A stretch of DNA of 64,000 nt from Stictocephala bisonia (Eukaryota > Arthropoda > Insecta > Hemiptera > Membracidae): the NCBI GenBank assembly GCA_035578905.1, contig JAQJVL010000162.1, positions 310,001 to 374,000 on the forward strand, given 5' to 3'. Position 1 is the stretch's first letter, and each line of letters begins with the position of its first letter. The notes beneath the pieces were generated by a model that did not search any database, was not told where the DNA came from, and was given only the letters and a program-made list of their open reading frames with translations. Position numbers and translations under genes: made by a program. This document shows positions 1 to 12,375 of this stretch, in pieces.

Positions 1-1398
1 ATTGATTCGATAGGATAAAATATCAAACGTATATATAGAAAACAGTTGTTATTAATTTGCTATAATCAACCCAATGTTATCTTTGTGGAATAAGTTTTAG
101 GGGTGGTTTATACCCCTTAGGAGTATTTAATCAAGATGAAAATACGAGTACTTTAGCTTTACTATTTAGCCTACAACAAACATTTGTACCAAATTTAATC
201 TCTGTAGGATGACGAGAGTTGGAAGAATTAGTGATGCGTGAGTGATGGCTTTATCTTTTATACATAGAGATAATGTAAAAGGGTAAAATACTCATCGATG
301 GTAGAAAACTTTGAAAAAAGGCAACGAAAACAATTTAAAGACAATATGGAACAACCAAGTAGGGATAATTTGGACAAACGTTTTAGTAAAAGATGTTTTA
401 ATTTCAATTAGGAAGATAGCGAAATGTTTTAAAAGCTCGTTAGTTCTGTAATAATATTATTATTTCAAAATCGATTAGTAAGATAACAGCTGTTAACTAA
501 AATTATAAAAAGGTAGTAAAATAAAATAATTAAGAATCTTCATTAAATTATTACAATTGTCTCATTTAAAGAATCAGGAACATAGTTGACTGATAATGGT
601 ACATATTTTCTAAAATGTTCTTAGCGAAGAAAATCTTCTTTTTCTTAAAAGAATTCTATCAGGTGCAAAGAGGGGTAAAAAATGTACATTTTAACAACTT
701 TCCCTTTGAACCTCTTTGCACAATGTAGTTCTCTATGCAGTTTAGCTCTAGTTGAAACAATAGCTAATTTATGTAATAACTTCAAAACTATATAACTAAT
801 GTGAAAATATTTTATAGTCTTATAATAATATACTGCAATCTCGGTGTTTCTCATACCTATACAGAATGGGCAGTTATTAATAAAGTTTTAATACAGTTTG
901 GCTTTTTATATGTAACATAAAACTTATACTACTTTTGTTTTTGATCTTATATAGTAATGACAAATTACATTTAAGTTAACTATCTGAAATGTGTTGTTTA
1001 CAAAGAATATTCTCTACTATAAGAAATACATTTAGAAGTGGTTTTTAAACTTTTAAATTGATAAACGCATAATTAATTTAGTGACATTGCTAATAAAAAT
1101 ACATTGTACGTATTAAACATTTGTACTATTATTAGAATACTATAATTGCTTTAATTAAAAATCCGTTCTTTATAAGTTAACTTCACAATTTTACCAAATA
1201 GAAAACATAAAAATGTTTATCGTAAATTACCTTTTATCAATGGGAACATTGAAAACTAGAAATACAATTCATAGGCCAACTCTTTTTCCACATGCATTGG
1301 TACTGTGTTTAATTTAAGTACAGTTACTTGTGCGAAAGAATAAACATACAATATGCATACGTTTATAGTACATACGCTTCATAAAAAAATAATCCAAC
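1..1398. other. AT-rich stretch, no gene seen
   Basis: The sequence is AT-rich and stop-dense in all frames. I see no exon-like, RNA-like or tandem structure. A segment near 61-118 loosely resembles 3620-3680 (both contain a version of CCATGTTATCT followed by GTGG), so it may be a decayed repeat fragment. Confidence 0.6.
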
Positions 1399-1640
1399 CT
1401 AGTGGCCGAGTGATCTAAAGTGTCAGGCCTAAAATTAGAAGTGTAAAAACAAAATTAGAGATAGCAAGATTCGAATACTGGCCTTGAATGTTAGTTTTTA
1501 TCAGTAAAATTCACCTTGTACAGTACTGGTTCTCCCCTTACTCTGTCTGATAGGTTCCCGCACATATCAGAGGTCTATGGAGATTGGATAGAATAAGTTT
1601 CAAAAGTAGATTGGCCTCTTCTCTATTTATATAAAATCCA
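1399..1640 (+). repeat. tRNA Leu/Ser-like SINE
   Basis: The head carries an RNA polymerase III box A, TGGCCGAGTGATCTAAAG (about 1402-1419), very close to the D-arm region of tRNA-Leu/Ser (TGGCCGAGTGGTCTAAGGCG). Box B, GATTCGAATAC, follows at 1468-1478. The spacing and the absence of a foldable tRNA body indicate a tRNA-derived SINE and not a tRNA gene. A non-tRNA body with GATAGGTTCCCGC follows to about 1640. The 3' limit is uncertain and no second full copy lies in this window. Confidence 0.75.
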
Positions 1641-2111
1641 TCGTATTAAGTACATCGTTATAAGAAAATTAAGTTTTGGACAACTTCCTGTTAATGTAAT
1701 CAGTTTTACTTGTTAATCTGTACTTAACACATAAAATCAGTCGTAGTCTATAATCCATGACCGTAGTATTTACATCTCTTGATACATGTAAATTAACTTC
1801 TAACCTTTCCGGACACTATAAATAATTGATATTGGTTTTACGGATTATATTCAGTTTAAATAGTTATGTTATGATGTACCGTACAGAGAACGGTCTTGTT
1901 ATTTAACCGAGCGACGCTTCTAATTAATTAATCCCAGATCACATACACAGTCTCTTCCACCTTCGTTGGTTAAGACAACATGCAAATTACCTGTTACCGG
2001 ATAAACTAATATTTACAATATTAGGTACTGTCTGTCACAAAATATTTGACATTGACTGAAACCAGCAGTTTTAGTTATGTACTAAGACGTCGATCGTGGA
2101 CATTTGGACGA

Positions 2112-2425
2112 ATATGAGGGGTGAATGAGTGTGATGAGTGTAGTTGAATGAGTGTTGTAATTGTTACTAAGTTTGAATTTTCTTAAGAAAGAGCCATTTA
2201 TTAACGCCTAAATGCCAGCTCAACAAAGGGAACTGCAGCTTTACGTGGAATCCGAAACTCGTAGATTTTGTCTGATTGTTAGCTAATTGATAAGCCTAAT
2301 AACTAATAAGCCTAATAACAACAGCCGGATCCTGACTATCACCCAAAATGGATACCTCAACATTCTCTAGTAGGTCCATACTGATAGCAACCATTAAATG
2401 GATACTACAAAATAAATCACCTTAA
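2112..2425 (-). repeat. Interspersed repeat family X, copy 1
   Basis: This is a reverse-orientation copy of the most abundant short repeat in the window. Diagnostic parts are the box-B-like hairpin TTTACGTGGAATCCGAA (about 2240-2256), the ...ATAGCAACCATT segment (2383-2395) and the GAGTG-rich end at 2122-2155. It is diverged by substitutions and short indels. Confidence 0.7.
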
Positions 2426-3850
2426 AAGTTCTTAATTGACTAATTTAGTAATATCAAAATAGGCCTAGAAAATAGATTCATATAAGTTAGAATAGATTAT
2501 TTGTCAGCTCTTAGTGTTACATTTGGGTACCTTATCTTGGACAAATTTTATGGGGAGCCAGCTGGCCGTAAAATTCATTTCTTCCTTATTTTCTGAGTTA
2601 GGCGTTTTTTGTAGATCAGAATGTCCTCTTCTATAATATGAAATTATTTTTCCAAAAAGAAGTGCCATAACTTATTTTTTCAAGTAGTTGTCACTCGTTT
2701 GAGGGTCTCACTTTGTTACTCTTATTATATCGAGATTGCACACTTTGTATGGTAATTACTTTGTTTGTATTTCTTTGTCTAGTTGGGTAACCTGACAACA
2801 GCTTGTTTATAGTATGAGCTGATATTCTGTTACTAGCTAAGTGGTTTGTTTTGTTTATATTAGGGATGTTCTAAGCCTAGTGTATGCGTTTCAACTTTAT
2901 TCACCGTTTCACGTAAATTTATTTTTTTCACACAAAGATACTCTTTTTCAGGAAGTATACGAGCTAAAGCTCTGCTATTTTTTATGGTTACTTCTAAGAA
3001 TAGCTACAATATAAAGCACTTTAATTATTGCTTTACTGGTAAAATAACAAAAAATTATAAACTTTTTTATTTTAAAAATATTCAATTTGAAAAGAAAATT
3101 CCTAAAAATGTATTTATCATCATACAATTCTAGTTATAGTGTCAGAACATCAAAATGAATATGTAAGTATTTGAGAACAATTTCACCCTTATAGCCCTAA
3201 TAGGTTTTGAGAAAGGGGCACCTTAATATGACTAGTTTAACATTGCGTACGGGCTTCCCTTTTTCTTTTGGAATATTTGTACATTCTGTTTTTAATACCA
3301 AACTCTATCTATTTCTTAGGGCAACATTCAAATAATGTATTGAGTATATAAAATACTCAACTCTCCTAAAGTAATTTTGAACACAGTATGTAAAATTAAA
3401 GTTGGAAAATAATTTCTGTAGACTAAAGGACGTTTAAATTTATTAGAACTGTACTTATTTATTAAATATTTATAATAAATACTTTAAATTAAGTTTAATA
3501 TATCATCGTTTACTCTGTATTAATAGTAATTGGTCTAGCTAAAGTTTAAGCGGTTGGTCCATTAGACATGTGTAAGTGAGTTAAGAAGTTAGGTTTGCAT
3601 GGTGACACTTACCCGCTCGTGGCGTCCCAATTAATCCCATGTTATCTGTGGGAATTACCTTTCCTCACGGTTCTTACCTTGCTTCAAAACCTCATTACAA
3701 TAGGTATCTCGCACACAAATTTATATTAATTTATTCTGTTATTCATTTATTTATTTTAGTTAAGAACCAAAATTAAATGTATCATATTTTTCAACATTAT
3801 TTGTTCAATTATAATCATTTCAAAGGGATGTTATTTTTGTTTTAAATCTT
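2426..3850. other. No gene seen; one GC-richer repeat-like patch
   Basis: Mostly AT-rich. A patch at 3545-3690 is less AT-rich. On the minus strand it contains a consensus-like splice donor (GGTAAGTG, near 3609-3616) after a short open segment. I do not call it an exon, because it is about 31 bp long and resembles repeat material near position 60. Confidence 0.45.
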
Positions 3851-4070
3851 GTCAGTTAGCCGATGAAAATCAGACCAATACTACGTGGTTCGGATTCAAA
3901 GTAAATCTTTAGGTCTTTTAGTTGCCCAGGCTATTGGGCTATTAATTAATGGAACTTTCTTGTCCTAAGTCTAGCTTAGTAACCAAACTACAAAGGCCAT
4001 CCACACTCATCCTAAACTTATGTGTTTGTTCATATTTCTCTTAAAATACGCAAAAATTGTGTCAGCGTCT
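3851..4070 (+). repeat. Family X repeat, copy 2 (3' half)
   Basis: Begins at GTCAGTTAGCCGATGAAAAT, runs through the box-B-like TGGTTCGGATTC (about 3885-3897) and the GGCTATTGGGCTATTAAT segment, and ends at ...ATTGTGTCAGCGTCT. It lacks the 5' half of the family. Confidence 0.75.
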
Positions 4071-5020
4071 CATATTTGAGAATATTCTGATAATAAGATA
4101 ATAACTTTTACTTCCGGTTTATGTCATCCATAAAAAGTGTCTGGTAGTAAAATTATTGAATTCTCATTATTATGTATCACTAAAAAATATATAAAGTTTA
4201 TTTTATTTTATTGAACATTTTATTTACCTAAAATCACTTACAATTTATTAAGCCGATTGTGTCACATCACGGATTGTTTATATGATTTTCTATATAAAGT
4301 TCTTTATGGAAGATACTTTAATAGTTTATTAATTATTAGTCAGTCCATTGAAGCTGTATTTTAACGTTTTTCAGTGGATTTTTGAGGGGGTGGTCCTTAT
4401 CTATATGCTGACAATTCCTCTTATTTATTACCAGATAACTGTTACTAGATATATACTTATATGGACAAACAGGACGTTCATTTAAACAAAGTCAAACAAC
4501 AGAACTTCAATGAAATCTTAGTTTGCAGAACACTTACTAAACAATAATCACAACTTCACAAATATGAAAACCAACTTGATAATTCTAAAATTTTGTTCAT
4601 AAAACCCATTATTCGAAACAATAATACATATAAGAAACAATACAAACAATGACAACTAACTACTAAATCACAAACATTTTCCAATTTAACATATACTTTC
4701 TTTATAATAATTTTTTTATTTTATTTCATTTTTTTTAATTAGTTTGGAAAGTAAAGACTATGTAGACCGGTCTTTAACTTAAAAACATAATTGCCGAAAC
4801 CGGTTGGTGTTAATTTAATAAAATATTAAAGGGTGCTCAATTGTTTTTTTAATTATAACTCTTTTACTAGAGATACTTTTTTTGCTAGTGATTGATTCTC
4901 TGCTGTCCTTTATTTAAATAATGCATGTACGTTCAATTCATAATTTAATTTATTACGTTATAAGATAATACCTACGTTAAATGCAAAGAAATAACAACAA
5001 CTGAGAAAGGCAACGGTATG
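4071..5020. other. AT-rich, no feature seen
   Basis: Only homopolymer-like A and T runs are visible (for example 4705-4740). No exon, RNA or repeat homology within the window was found. Confidence 0.6.
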
Positions 5021-5145
5021 TAAACCTTTGATAAGTGGGGTCTTACAACCCCTAAGCCGACATCCGCTCCTGTAAACATTGTAACGATCTGTCTTTGGCC
5101 CTTAGCCAGAATGGATGGGGAGAGAAATGCAGAGTTTCCACGCTG
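5021..5145 (+). repeat. Repeat family Y, copy 1
   Basis: Shares a core of about 110 bp with 10379-10500 and 26329-26440: TTTGATAAGTGG, then ACAACCCCT, ATCCGC, CATTGTAACGATC, TCTTTGGC and CCAGA. It is GC-richer than its surroundings. The translations through it are incidental. The family is unidentified; it may be a SINE fragment. Confidence 0.7.
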
Positions 5146-5300
5146 TGGAATACTACTGCAAAATAAACCAAACCACAAACACTAACTTTATAGTTTGTCT
5201 TACATCAAGAACCTACAATTGTTTTTATTTGGCCCTCTAACCAACCTTTAGAACTGGAGAGTGATAGACAGAAATAGGGAGTTACCACTATATATGAGCT

Positions 5301-5540
5301 ACCACTAGTGGCGTAGTGTTGTAACCCAGCTACTTGGGGACAAAATGTTGTGGAGATTGAAGGTGATAGGTTTTACACTCGGTCCACTTAAAATCATCAT
5401 GGTGTCCACTCAATGGTTGCCATTGACGTGAACACTACTAGAGACATTTGGGTGTAGGTGTTAGGTGGTATTCAGGTTTTGGTGTTGAAAAGGAAAGATA
5501 ACTGAGTGTCAGACTTGTCAATTAACATAGAATCAATTAA
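5301..5540 (+). repeat. Family X repeat, copy 3 (5' half)
   Basis: Carries the family head CACTAGTGGCGTAGTG, TGTAACCCAGCTACTTGG and the ...GTCCACTCAATGGTTGCC segment, and ends shortly after GATAACTGAGTGTCAG. The box-B part is missing, so this copy is 3'-truncated, the converse of copy 2. Confidence 0.75.
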
Positions 5541-7804
5541 ATACAAAAATAATCCATTCTCATCCTACTCTCAAGTTATCATTCGTTTTTTTCGTAAGAT
5601 GTGTTGGCATTTGAAATCTGAATACTGTTGTATAAATTTTTATGGGCTAAGGTCAGTCAGTTGCTGAACAATATAAATTCTTATATGACTTGGTTGGGAT
5701 ATGTAGGCAACAAAGTGATTTTATTTTAACCGTTGACAATTGATCGAAGTTAATTTTTCAAATAACTATAATTATAAAAGCTAAAGTCATAATTTAAAAA
5801 AATTCTGAGCAATACCAACTCATGTATACAATCAAGAAATGGTGGTGTAATTTAATATTATTTAATAGTCTAAAAAACGATAATTGCTTACAGCAGATGT
5901 TTTTCAAGATCGTCAAGGTAAATTAGCTTTTATATAACCTACAATAATCGAAAAAAGTATCATACCATTATGTAGTCTGTGTTTAAAACAAACAGTTGTT
6001 AAAATCAAAGATTGAAAAATAAATATACTGTCATTTACACAACGTCAAGTTGCAAATCAACCCTGTGACATGTGGATTTGGAAAGTTGATGAGTTTACTC
6101 CAGTAATGATGGATTCACCAGTGTTCATTTCAATATTTCCGTTCAGCACGTCACTTCTGTCACTATCACTATTAGAATTGTAATTCCACAGTATTTAGCC
6201 ATGCACATGTGTATGTTATGACATTTCGATTGATACATTTTATTTTGTAAGTAAATTAGTTATTTTATTACATTTATAAATTTAGTCAATCATTTAAAAA
6301 CAAAATGATGTATACATTTTTCGTCTTTCGGCTTGATATCTAATTTTCTGTTTTTTCTAAAGAATAAATTCTATTATTATTAAATAATTATAATAAGTCT
6401 GGTGTTCAAACATTGTTTAGTACTAATAAAACTACACTTACAAAACTAAGCTGTGAATAATGTTGTAAAATCATATTTGTTTTTATAACTTTTTATATTT
6501 AAGACACTAATGAAAACAACAGAATAATAGAACATTTAATACTAAAAACAATACATGGCTTAAGTTAATGTTTAATTTTGTTTAATGTCAAGCTAGATAT
6601 AATTTTCGCAAGTACTTCCGAACTATATACATCATACAATTTCAAACGATTGTAATATTACTATTTATATTAAGAACCCTGTCGTCTCTCCTTCCACAAA
6701 TGGAGTAAAATATATATTTCAACACGAGAAACGTTTAGTAGTAGGGTAATTTATTACATGTACTATTTCATTAATTAATTTATATATACGTCTCTAAGTG
6801 GTTAATTGTTGAACGGAACAGAAATTAAGTGAGTAATATAGATATGAGTATAATTTCTATTTCATTTTAACTGGAATTTCTTTCATAATAATGATATTTT
6901 ATGTTTAGTAAAATTAATATTCTCAGCTGTGATAAATATTGTAGCTATTACAGATAATTAAAGTTGGCATTAGTCAGTAAACTGGTCATGTCAAAATTAA
7001 CAAAAACAAACAAGACTAAACTTACTTTCAAATAGTTGTAATACTATTATTTACTTAATAATTAGTAACGTCAGTGGGATTACAGAGTTATTAAAATATT
7101 GGTTACCACAAAATAATAAATTTATTATATTTATGGAAGAAATTAAAAAGATAAAATAATACACTGACATACATATTTATGTGGGAAATCAAGACTAAGA
7201 TTTTATGGATGTACAAAGAGAATAAGTTTTGTGAGGAAAATATACAAAGATTTTCTAAATTTAAGAGGATCCAAAACAGAAAAGAATTAATTTATTAGTC
7301 AAAAAAACAGTAGGCCTACAATTTAGCCATAGCACAAACTGAAACTTCAAATATGAAAACTTAATAATTATAATAATAACATAATTAAACAGTAAGAACC
7401 TGGATGAGTAAAAAGTAGAGACATCGTTTTTAAAAAGTGAATAAAATATCAGCACTAAGAAAGGTGAACTTAATGAGACAACAAGCATGTAAAAACATCG
7501 TATTAGTAAAATAAAAAGCATTATTATTTCTAAACTTGTAGTTTATATTTTAAAAACTCACTTGTACAATTGTAAAATAATGAAAAGTTCAATTGACTAG
7601 TTATGTGTTAATTATTTGTTTGTTTAAAACCATGATATATGGTGACTTAAGGGGTTTCAATACGTCCCACTTGAGTCGTAACCTGTCCTTAAGGGACATC
7701 CTTCCTGTTACACCTCAACATCACTAATCCTGTAGACAGTGAATATTACAGAATTACTATAAAAAAAAATAAAGCAGTCTTATTTTACCAAACAAAGTTA
7801 TAGT
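5541..7804. other. AT-rich, no gene seen
   Basis: Stop-dense AT-rich DNA with no visible exon. The 86-codon minus-strand reading frame at 7261-7521 is low-complexity F/L/I/S-rich translation of AT-rich DNA and is not called. Confidence 0.6.
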
Positions 7805-7945
7805 TTAAAGTCCCTCAACCCCTAAACCTGAGGCCCGGTGGTCTTCGAAACTCCAGGAGCACTACATGGTAAAACACTCATGATCACATCGGGGACCGAA
7901 CCCAGATCGACTGTGGCAACTACGGCCACTGTCATGTTTATTGTT
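7805..7945 (-). repeat. Possible tRNA-derived SINE fragment
   Basis: Read on the minus strand, it contains a box-A-like CAGTGGCCGTAGTTGCC and then, about 25 nt later, a box-B-like CTGGGTTCGGTCCCCG. A GC-rich body follows (7805-7900 on the plus strand). The order and spacing suit a tRNA-derived SINE head. Only one copy is in the window, so the family is unproven. Confidence 0.45.
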
Positions 7946-8598
7946 GTGATGTAACAGTGTTATATTGTCAGAATTTTAACAGCTGTTCACAAAAGTGAGA
8001 GGCCGTTTCCTTACACCACTAAACAATTTGTAAAGAACAAAAACAGAGAGTTTGTTTAAAGTACTATAAAATACTTAGTTTGTAAATATTTTTTTTATAA
8101 TTTTCTCGTAAAATACTAGGTATAATCGTTCAGTTTGTCTGAACTGTAAATCTCGTACAGGAAATAACAATTTAATTGTTTGTTTTCAGGCCAATAAAAT
8201 TTCAGGGAACTGATTTCGGAATTTATAATTGAAAGATATATTAAAACACAACAGAGCAATGATATAAAATGCTTTAGTCACGTGTCAATATTTACTTTAA
8301 TTCCATTTATTTACTTTAGCCTAAATGAAACAATTATTTTGTTTATTTCGTAAATATTTTGTGCATAAATGTAATTCATATAGCAACAACTCAATGTTAA
8401 ATCAGTAGTATATACTTTCAACTTAAATAAATAAATCTACACTTAATACTCATAGTGGTGTATTTGTAGGTTCAATAAAAAATTAATAATTAAATAAAAG
8501 TGATAATATTAAAATACCATTGTTGTTTGTTGGGTGGATCTATACTACACTTCATGTTGTACATAAAAATGAAATATCGTATATCATACAAACAATAG

Positions 8599-8890
8599 TG
8601 TCCATGTTGGATGGTAGTCAGGGTTCAGTTGTTTTGTAGGGAAGATAACTGAGTGTCAGGTTTGTCAGTTAGCTGAAAATCAGACCAATACTATGTGATT
8701 CGGAATTAAAGTAAAGCTGTATGTCCCTTAGTTTCCTTGGCTGTTTGGCTATTAATAAATTTATCCCTTACTGAGGAACAGTAACTTTAGTGTTAGTAAC
8801 AATGACTACACTCATTAATCTTTAATTATCATAGTCATTTGCCCCTCGTATTCGACCGTATCTTGAAGACCGGTGTCTTAATAATGAAAA
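8599..8890 (+). repeat. Family X repeat, copy 4
   Basis: Runs from TGTCCATGTTGGATGGTAGT through GGGAAGATAACTGAGTGTCAG, GTCAGTTAGCTGAAAATCAG and the box-B region to the 3' end CGGTGTCTTAATAATGAA. It lacks the first 150 bp of the family. Confidence 0.75.
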
Positions 8891-10378
8891 AAGTCTTAAT
8901 AACAGTGTTATATTACTTTACTCTCTCAATAAACAGAAATCGATGATGGCGGGGAATCACACCCACTTTAATCCTACTTGATGAACTAACTTTCCTTTAA
9001 TTGTCTCTGAGATATTCAGCAACTAAGCACTTTCCGTCAGCAATTAAAGAGCAGCCAGTCGTCACTTTTCGTCTGAATATTTTATTTCAGACTGTAGCAT
9101 GTACTAATTTATAATCAGTTTTCAAGAACAACAACGTTCGACAATACTAACACAACAATAGCTTTATTATTTGTACTAGAAACTGAATTTAATTACAAAT
9201 GCTTCCAAAATAAAAGTTAATTTATACCATAATTGCTATAACTCCTCATGATTAAAAAACTTATAATTTTTTTAAATATACATATTATTTCTTTAAAAAA
9301 ACTTATTGAAAAATATCAAATTGCAACAGATGACACAACCCAGTTTTTCAATAAAGTCCAATCACTTCTAATATCAGGATGTAAATTGTCAGTTTGATGA
9401 AATGTTCATTCTTTTGTCCTGTGTTATTACGCCCGGTTCGCTTGATCAAACTTTAATAATTTTCAATTTATAAGATGATAAAAACGCACTTGTTTATGAA
9501 CCTAAACTCAAACATATAATTTAAGCTTTAATAATGACATGATTACCTCGTGTAAATTACTAACAAATTATGTTAATTGTATATTTTATGAAAATTAATA
9601 TAACACATAACAAGAATCTTTCTACTATCAGAGATAAGGAAATTATATTTATTAAATTTAAATGTATCCCACCATATCGTAAAATAAACCATCAATATAT
9701 TGATGTACAACCCGATAGGAATTTTCATCGGAAAAAGAAGAAAAACATAAAATTAAAATGTAAAAAGATGTCTTGTAATGATAGTATAATAAATATATTT
9801 GAATGGGTTGGTGACATTATTTATCGTTTTATGAAAGATTATAACAAGATAGCAGTAATAAATGTTTATAATTACATATGTAAACACTAATAATACATGG
9901 TTCCCATACAATTTAGCCTGGCATACACTTACTTGTGGTACTTTCTCGTTTATTGATAATTAAATCTATGTGTTATTAGACCCACTTGCATTATTTAGAA
10001 AAGAAACTGTAACACCGTGGCATTGTTGAGAAAGAAAAAGGCAACTTTGTGTACTTATATTTTTATAAAACACTATCCATACTTATTGCTGTCAATAAAA
10101 TCTGATTAACTTTAATTATCTTATAAACATTTAGTAATTAAATGAAACTCTTAATTATTTTTTTCAACCTGTGTTTTTTTTTAATATTGAATCTTAAGTT
10201 CTCTGAATATGTTTACTTTATACAAATTACAGAGTTTAAAAATTTTATTAGTATTTGAATTTGAAAATATTAAGTACAAATTTATCAGATCAAAGTAATG
10301 ATTAATAAAACGAGTCAACAGTATCCTTCATATATTCTATATGATGTATTTTTGTCGCAGACACAAATCTGCGAAAAA
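8891..10378. other. AT-rich, no convincing gene
   Basis: A 106-codon plus-strand frame at 9570-9890 is open but Ile/Lys/Asn-rich and resembles no family I know. It has no supporting splice or promoter signal and is treated as a chance frame. The rest shows nothing. Confidence 0.5.
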
Positions 10379-10500
10379 ATTTTGATAAGTAGATCTCTAC
10401 AACCCCTTAACCCCATATCCGCCCCGGGTAAACATTGTAACGATCTGTCTTTGGCCTTTATCCAGACCGGAAGGGCGAATAATGCAGAGATTCCTTAGTG
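10379..10500 (+). repeat. Repeat family Y, copy 2
   Basis: Matches 5021-5145: TTTGATAAGTAG, ACAACCCCTTAACC, ATCCGCC, AAACATTGTAACGATCTG, TCTTTGGCC, CCAGACC and GCAGAG. About 80 percent similar by eye. Confidence 0.7.
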
Positions 10501-11560
10501 CAGATCTACGTTTAAGAAGCACATATTTAGATGTACCAATTATTTAGATTTTGTAGAATATATTTCCCCTATGGGTCGTAATTTATGTTATATTTATTTA
10601 TGTTTAATAGTCGTAGACACCTTTTCTGTTGAAATAAAGTTGTACAGATAGCAAATATAACTAAACGAAACAGCACAAAAAAAAATAAATATTCAGTAAA
10701 TTTGCATAAACAGCCAAAAATATCCACAAAATATGTAGTTTTTGCTACTCAGCAAACCAACCTGTCCGGATATAGAATTTTCTGTAAAAACAGTTTGATA
10801 GAAGATTTTTTTAAAGATCTTAAAGTATTTTAAAAATTTAAATCAACTGTGAAGACAATTGTACGGTTTTATACCGGTGTATAAAGATTTCAAGGAAAAC
10901 AAACGGAACACTGCAAAATGAAAATTTTGCCGTTTATATAGCCGTTTTGCCATTTGTGAAAATACAAATCCATGTTTAATACTAATGAATATAGATGATG
11001 TATTTAAAGAGGATACATTACAGTTGAATTTAGTTTAAGATAACAGGTTTATTATTAAATAGCTGTGTTAATAATAGAAAACTTCTTCTGGTTTCTTTAA
11101 GCTTAAAACTGAGTTATATCTGATAATTATGGAAATAAGATTATTATAAATATGTAAATATTTATGTGAGATTAAATAACAGAACTATTTAAAATTGTAA
11201 AACACTTACATACATTTTAAAACTAGACGTACTCGGTTATTATATTTATAATCAATACGTCATATTTAAATTAATTTACCTTGTTAAAGTCTTGAATTAA
11301 AATTGTTTGATAAAAGTAGCTACAATATAATTTCATTGAATATTTGCCGGTAATTATCTGCTAAGTACTCACATCAAAGTACTCACAGAGAATGCCTTTG
11401 TGGCAATTATTTGAAAATATTTTACGAAAGCTAATTATAAAGATAATTAGAATATTATAACGCAAAATTCCACAGTCGATGTTAAAATTATTTACAAAGT
11501 TAATTTGTAATCCAGGTAGGGCATTCTCGGCGTGCCATTAACAATTGTATAAAATACTAA
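10501..11560. other. AT-rich, no feature seen
   Basis: No exon, RNA or repeat relation was detected by eye. Confidence 0.55.
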
Positions 11561-11561
11561 C

Positions 11562-11592
11562 TTTTCGAACAAATTGCAGCCTTCATCATCAG
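11562..11592 (-). ncRNA. Degenerate hammerhead-like module
   Basis: On the minus strand the order is CTGATGA, one extra base, a short hairpin arm GAA...TTC, and then GAAAA. This is the arrangement of the hammerhead core (CUGANGA - helix II - GAAA). Helix II is only three pairs and the sequence after GAAA is not the usual GTH. It is a decayed or doubtful member of the module family described at 46608-46641 and 47221-47254. Confidence 0.35.
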
Positions 11593-11651
11593 GTGTCAAC
11601 GCTCAATTAAAAATGTATTTAAGATGAAGCTACAAAAGACATATTGATTAC

Positions 11652-12050
11652 AGTACTTCGCCACTGCTTTGGAACAAATATTTGTGAAAATTGCAGGTGA
11701 TAGGTTCTATACTCGGTCCACTTAATACCAACACGCCTCCACTCGATGGTCGCTATAAACGTGGATACTAGAAGAGAAGTCGGGGTGTCCGTGTTGGATG
11801 GTAGTCAAGGTCCGCATGTTGTTTAGAGAAGAGAACTGAGAATTTAGCTTGTTAGATAGCTGATAATCAGACCAATACAACATGGTTCAAACTCCTGGTA
11901 AGACTGTACGTCAATTAGGCCCCCTGGCTCTCTTAGTAACCAGACCACACAGGTCATTCACTCTATTCCTACACTCGTGCACTCACTCATTGGAATTCAC
12001 CTTAAAGTTAAAAAAAAATCGCCAAACATAAAAATTGTGCTCTCGTTTTA
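11652..12050 (+). repeat. Family X repeat, copy 5 (nearly full)
   Basis: Nearly full-length: a head like GTGAAAATTGCAGGTGATAG, then CCACTCGATGGTCGC, GTTGGATGGTAGTCAAGG, AATCAGACCAATAC, a box-B-like GGTTCAAACTCC and an end with ATTGTGCTCTCG. It lies directly upstream of the exon-like duplication at 12100. Confidence 0.75.
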
Positions 12051-12132
12051 TTTAAGAGAAATAACGTAGATGACATATTATTTATGTGTACTATGTAATT
12101 TTTTCATATATTTCTGATCACTTCCACTTCAG

Positions 12133-12359
12133 TTATCGAAATAATCTGTTTTAAATCCACAGTACCACAATGGATCAGGGTTTCTAGTGGCAGAAGGCAT
12201 TACGTTTACAGATCACGTCTCACTGCCACTCTAAAATCCATTACAGGTTTGAAATACAACATTTATCACTGGAAACATTTAAGGAATTATTTAAGAAAGA
12301 AGATTTTTTTCCAAATTTACGACGGAAGAAAGATTTTTAGGAAAAGTTGCCCAGCATAG
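12133..12359 (+). CDS. Candidate terminal exon, paralogue of 31549-31775
   Basis: An intron-like acceptor, ATCACTTCCACTTCAG, ends at 12132. After it a frame starting in phase (TT|ATC) stays open for 74 codons to TAG at 12357-12359. The peptide begins IEIICFKSTVPQWIRVSSGR and ends in CPA. There is no in-frame ATG, as expected of an internal or terminal exon. The inverted copy at 31549-31775 has the same acceptor, frame and stop and the same 227-nt coding length. In the 48-codon core the two differ by five synonymous changes, one amino-acid change and one whole-codon indel; the C-terminal 27 or so residues diverge more. That pattern implies past protein-level selection. I do not recognise the family. 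No partner exons were found upstream, so this copy may be a pseudogene fragment or a dispersed element piece. Similarity runs past the stop to about 12425. Confidence 0.55.
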
Positions 12360-12375
12360 TTAATGCTGTAGAACT

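Noticed and set aside
1399..1485. Functional tRNA-Leu or tRNA-Ser gene
   Set aside because: Boxes A and B are present, but acceptor and anticodon stems do not form and a SINE body follows.
3590..3640. Small minus-strand exon with a consensus donor
   Set aside because: About 31 bp open, and the sequence resembles repeat material near position 60.
7261..7521. 86-codon minus frame with membrane-like composition
   Set aside because: Low-complexity Phe/Leu/Ile translation of T-rich DNA; no conservation visible.
9570..9890. 106-codon plus-strand frame with ATG
   Set aside because: Ile/Lys/Asn-rich as expected from AT-rich DNA, no motif, and no splice or promoter support.
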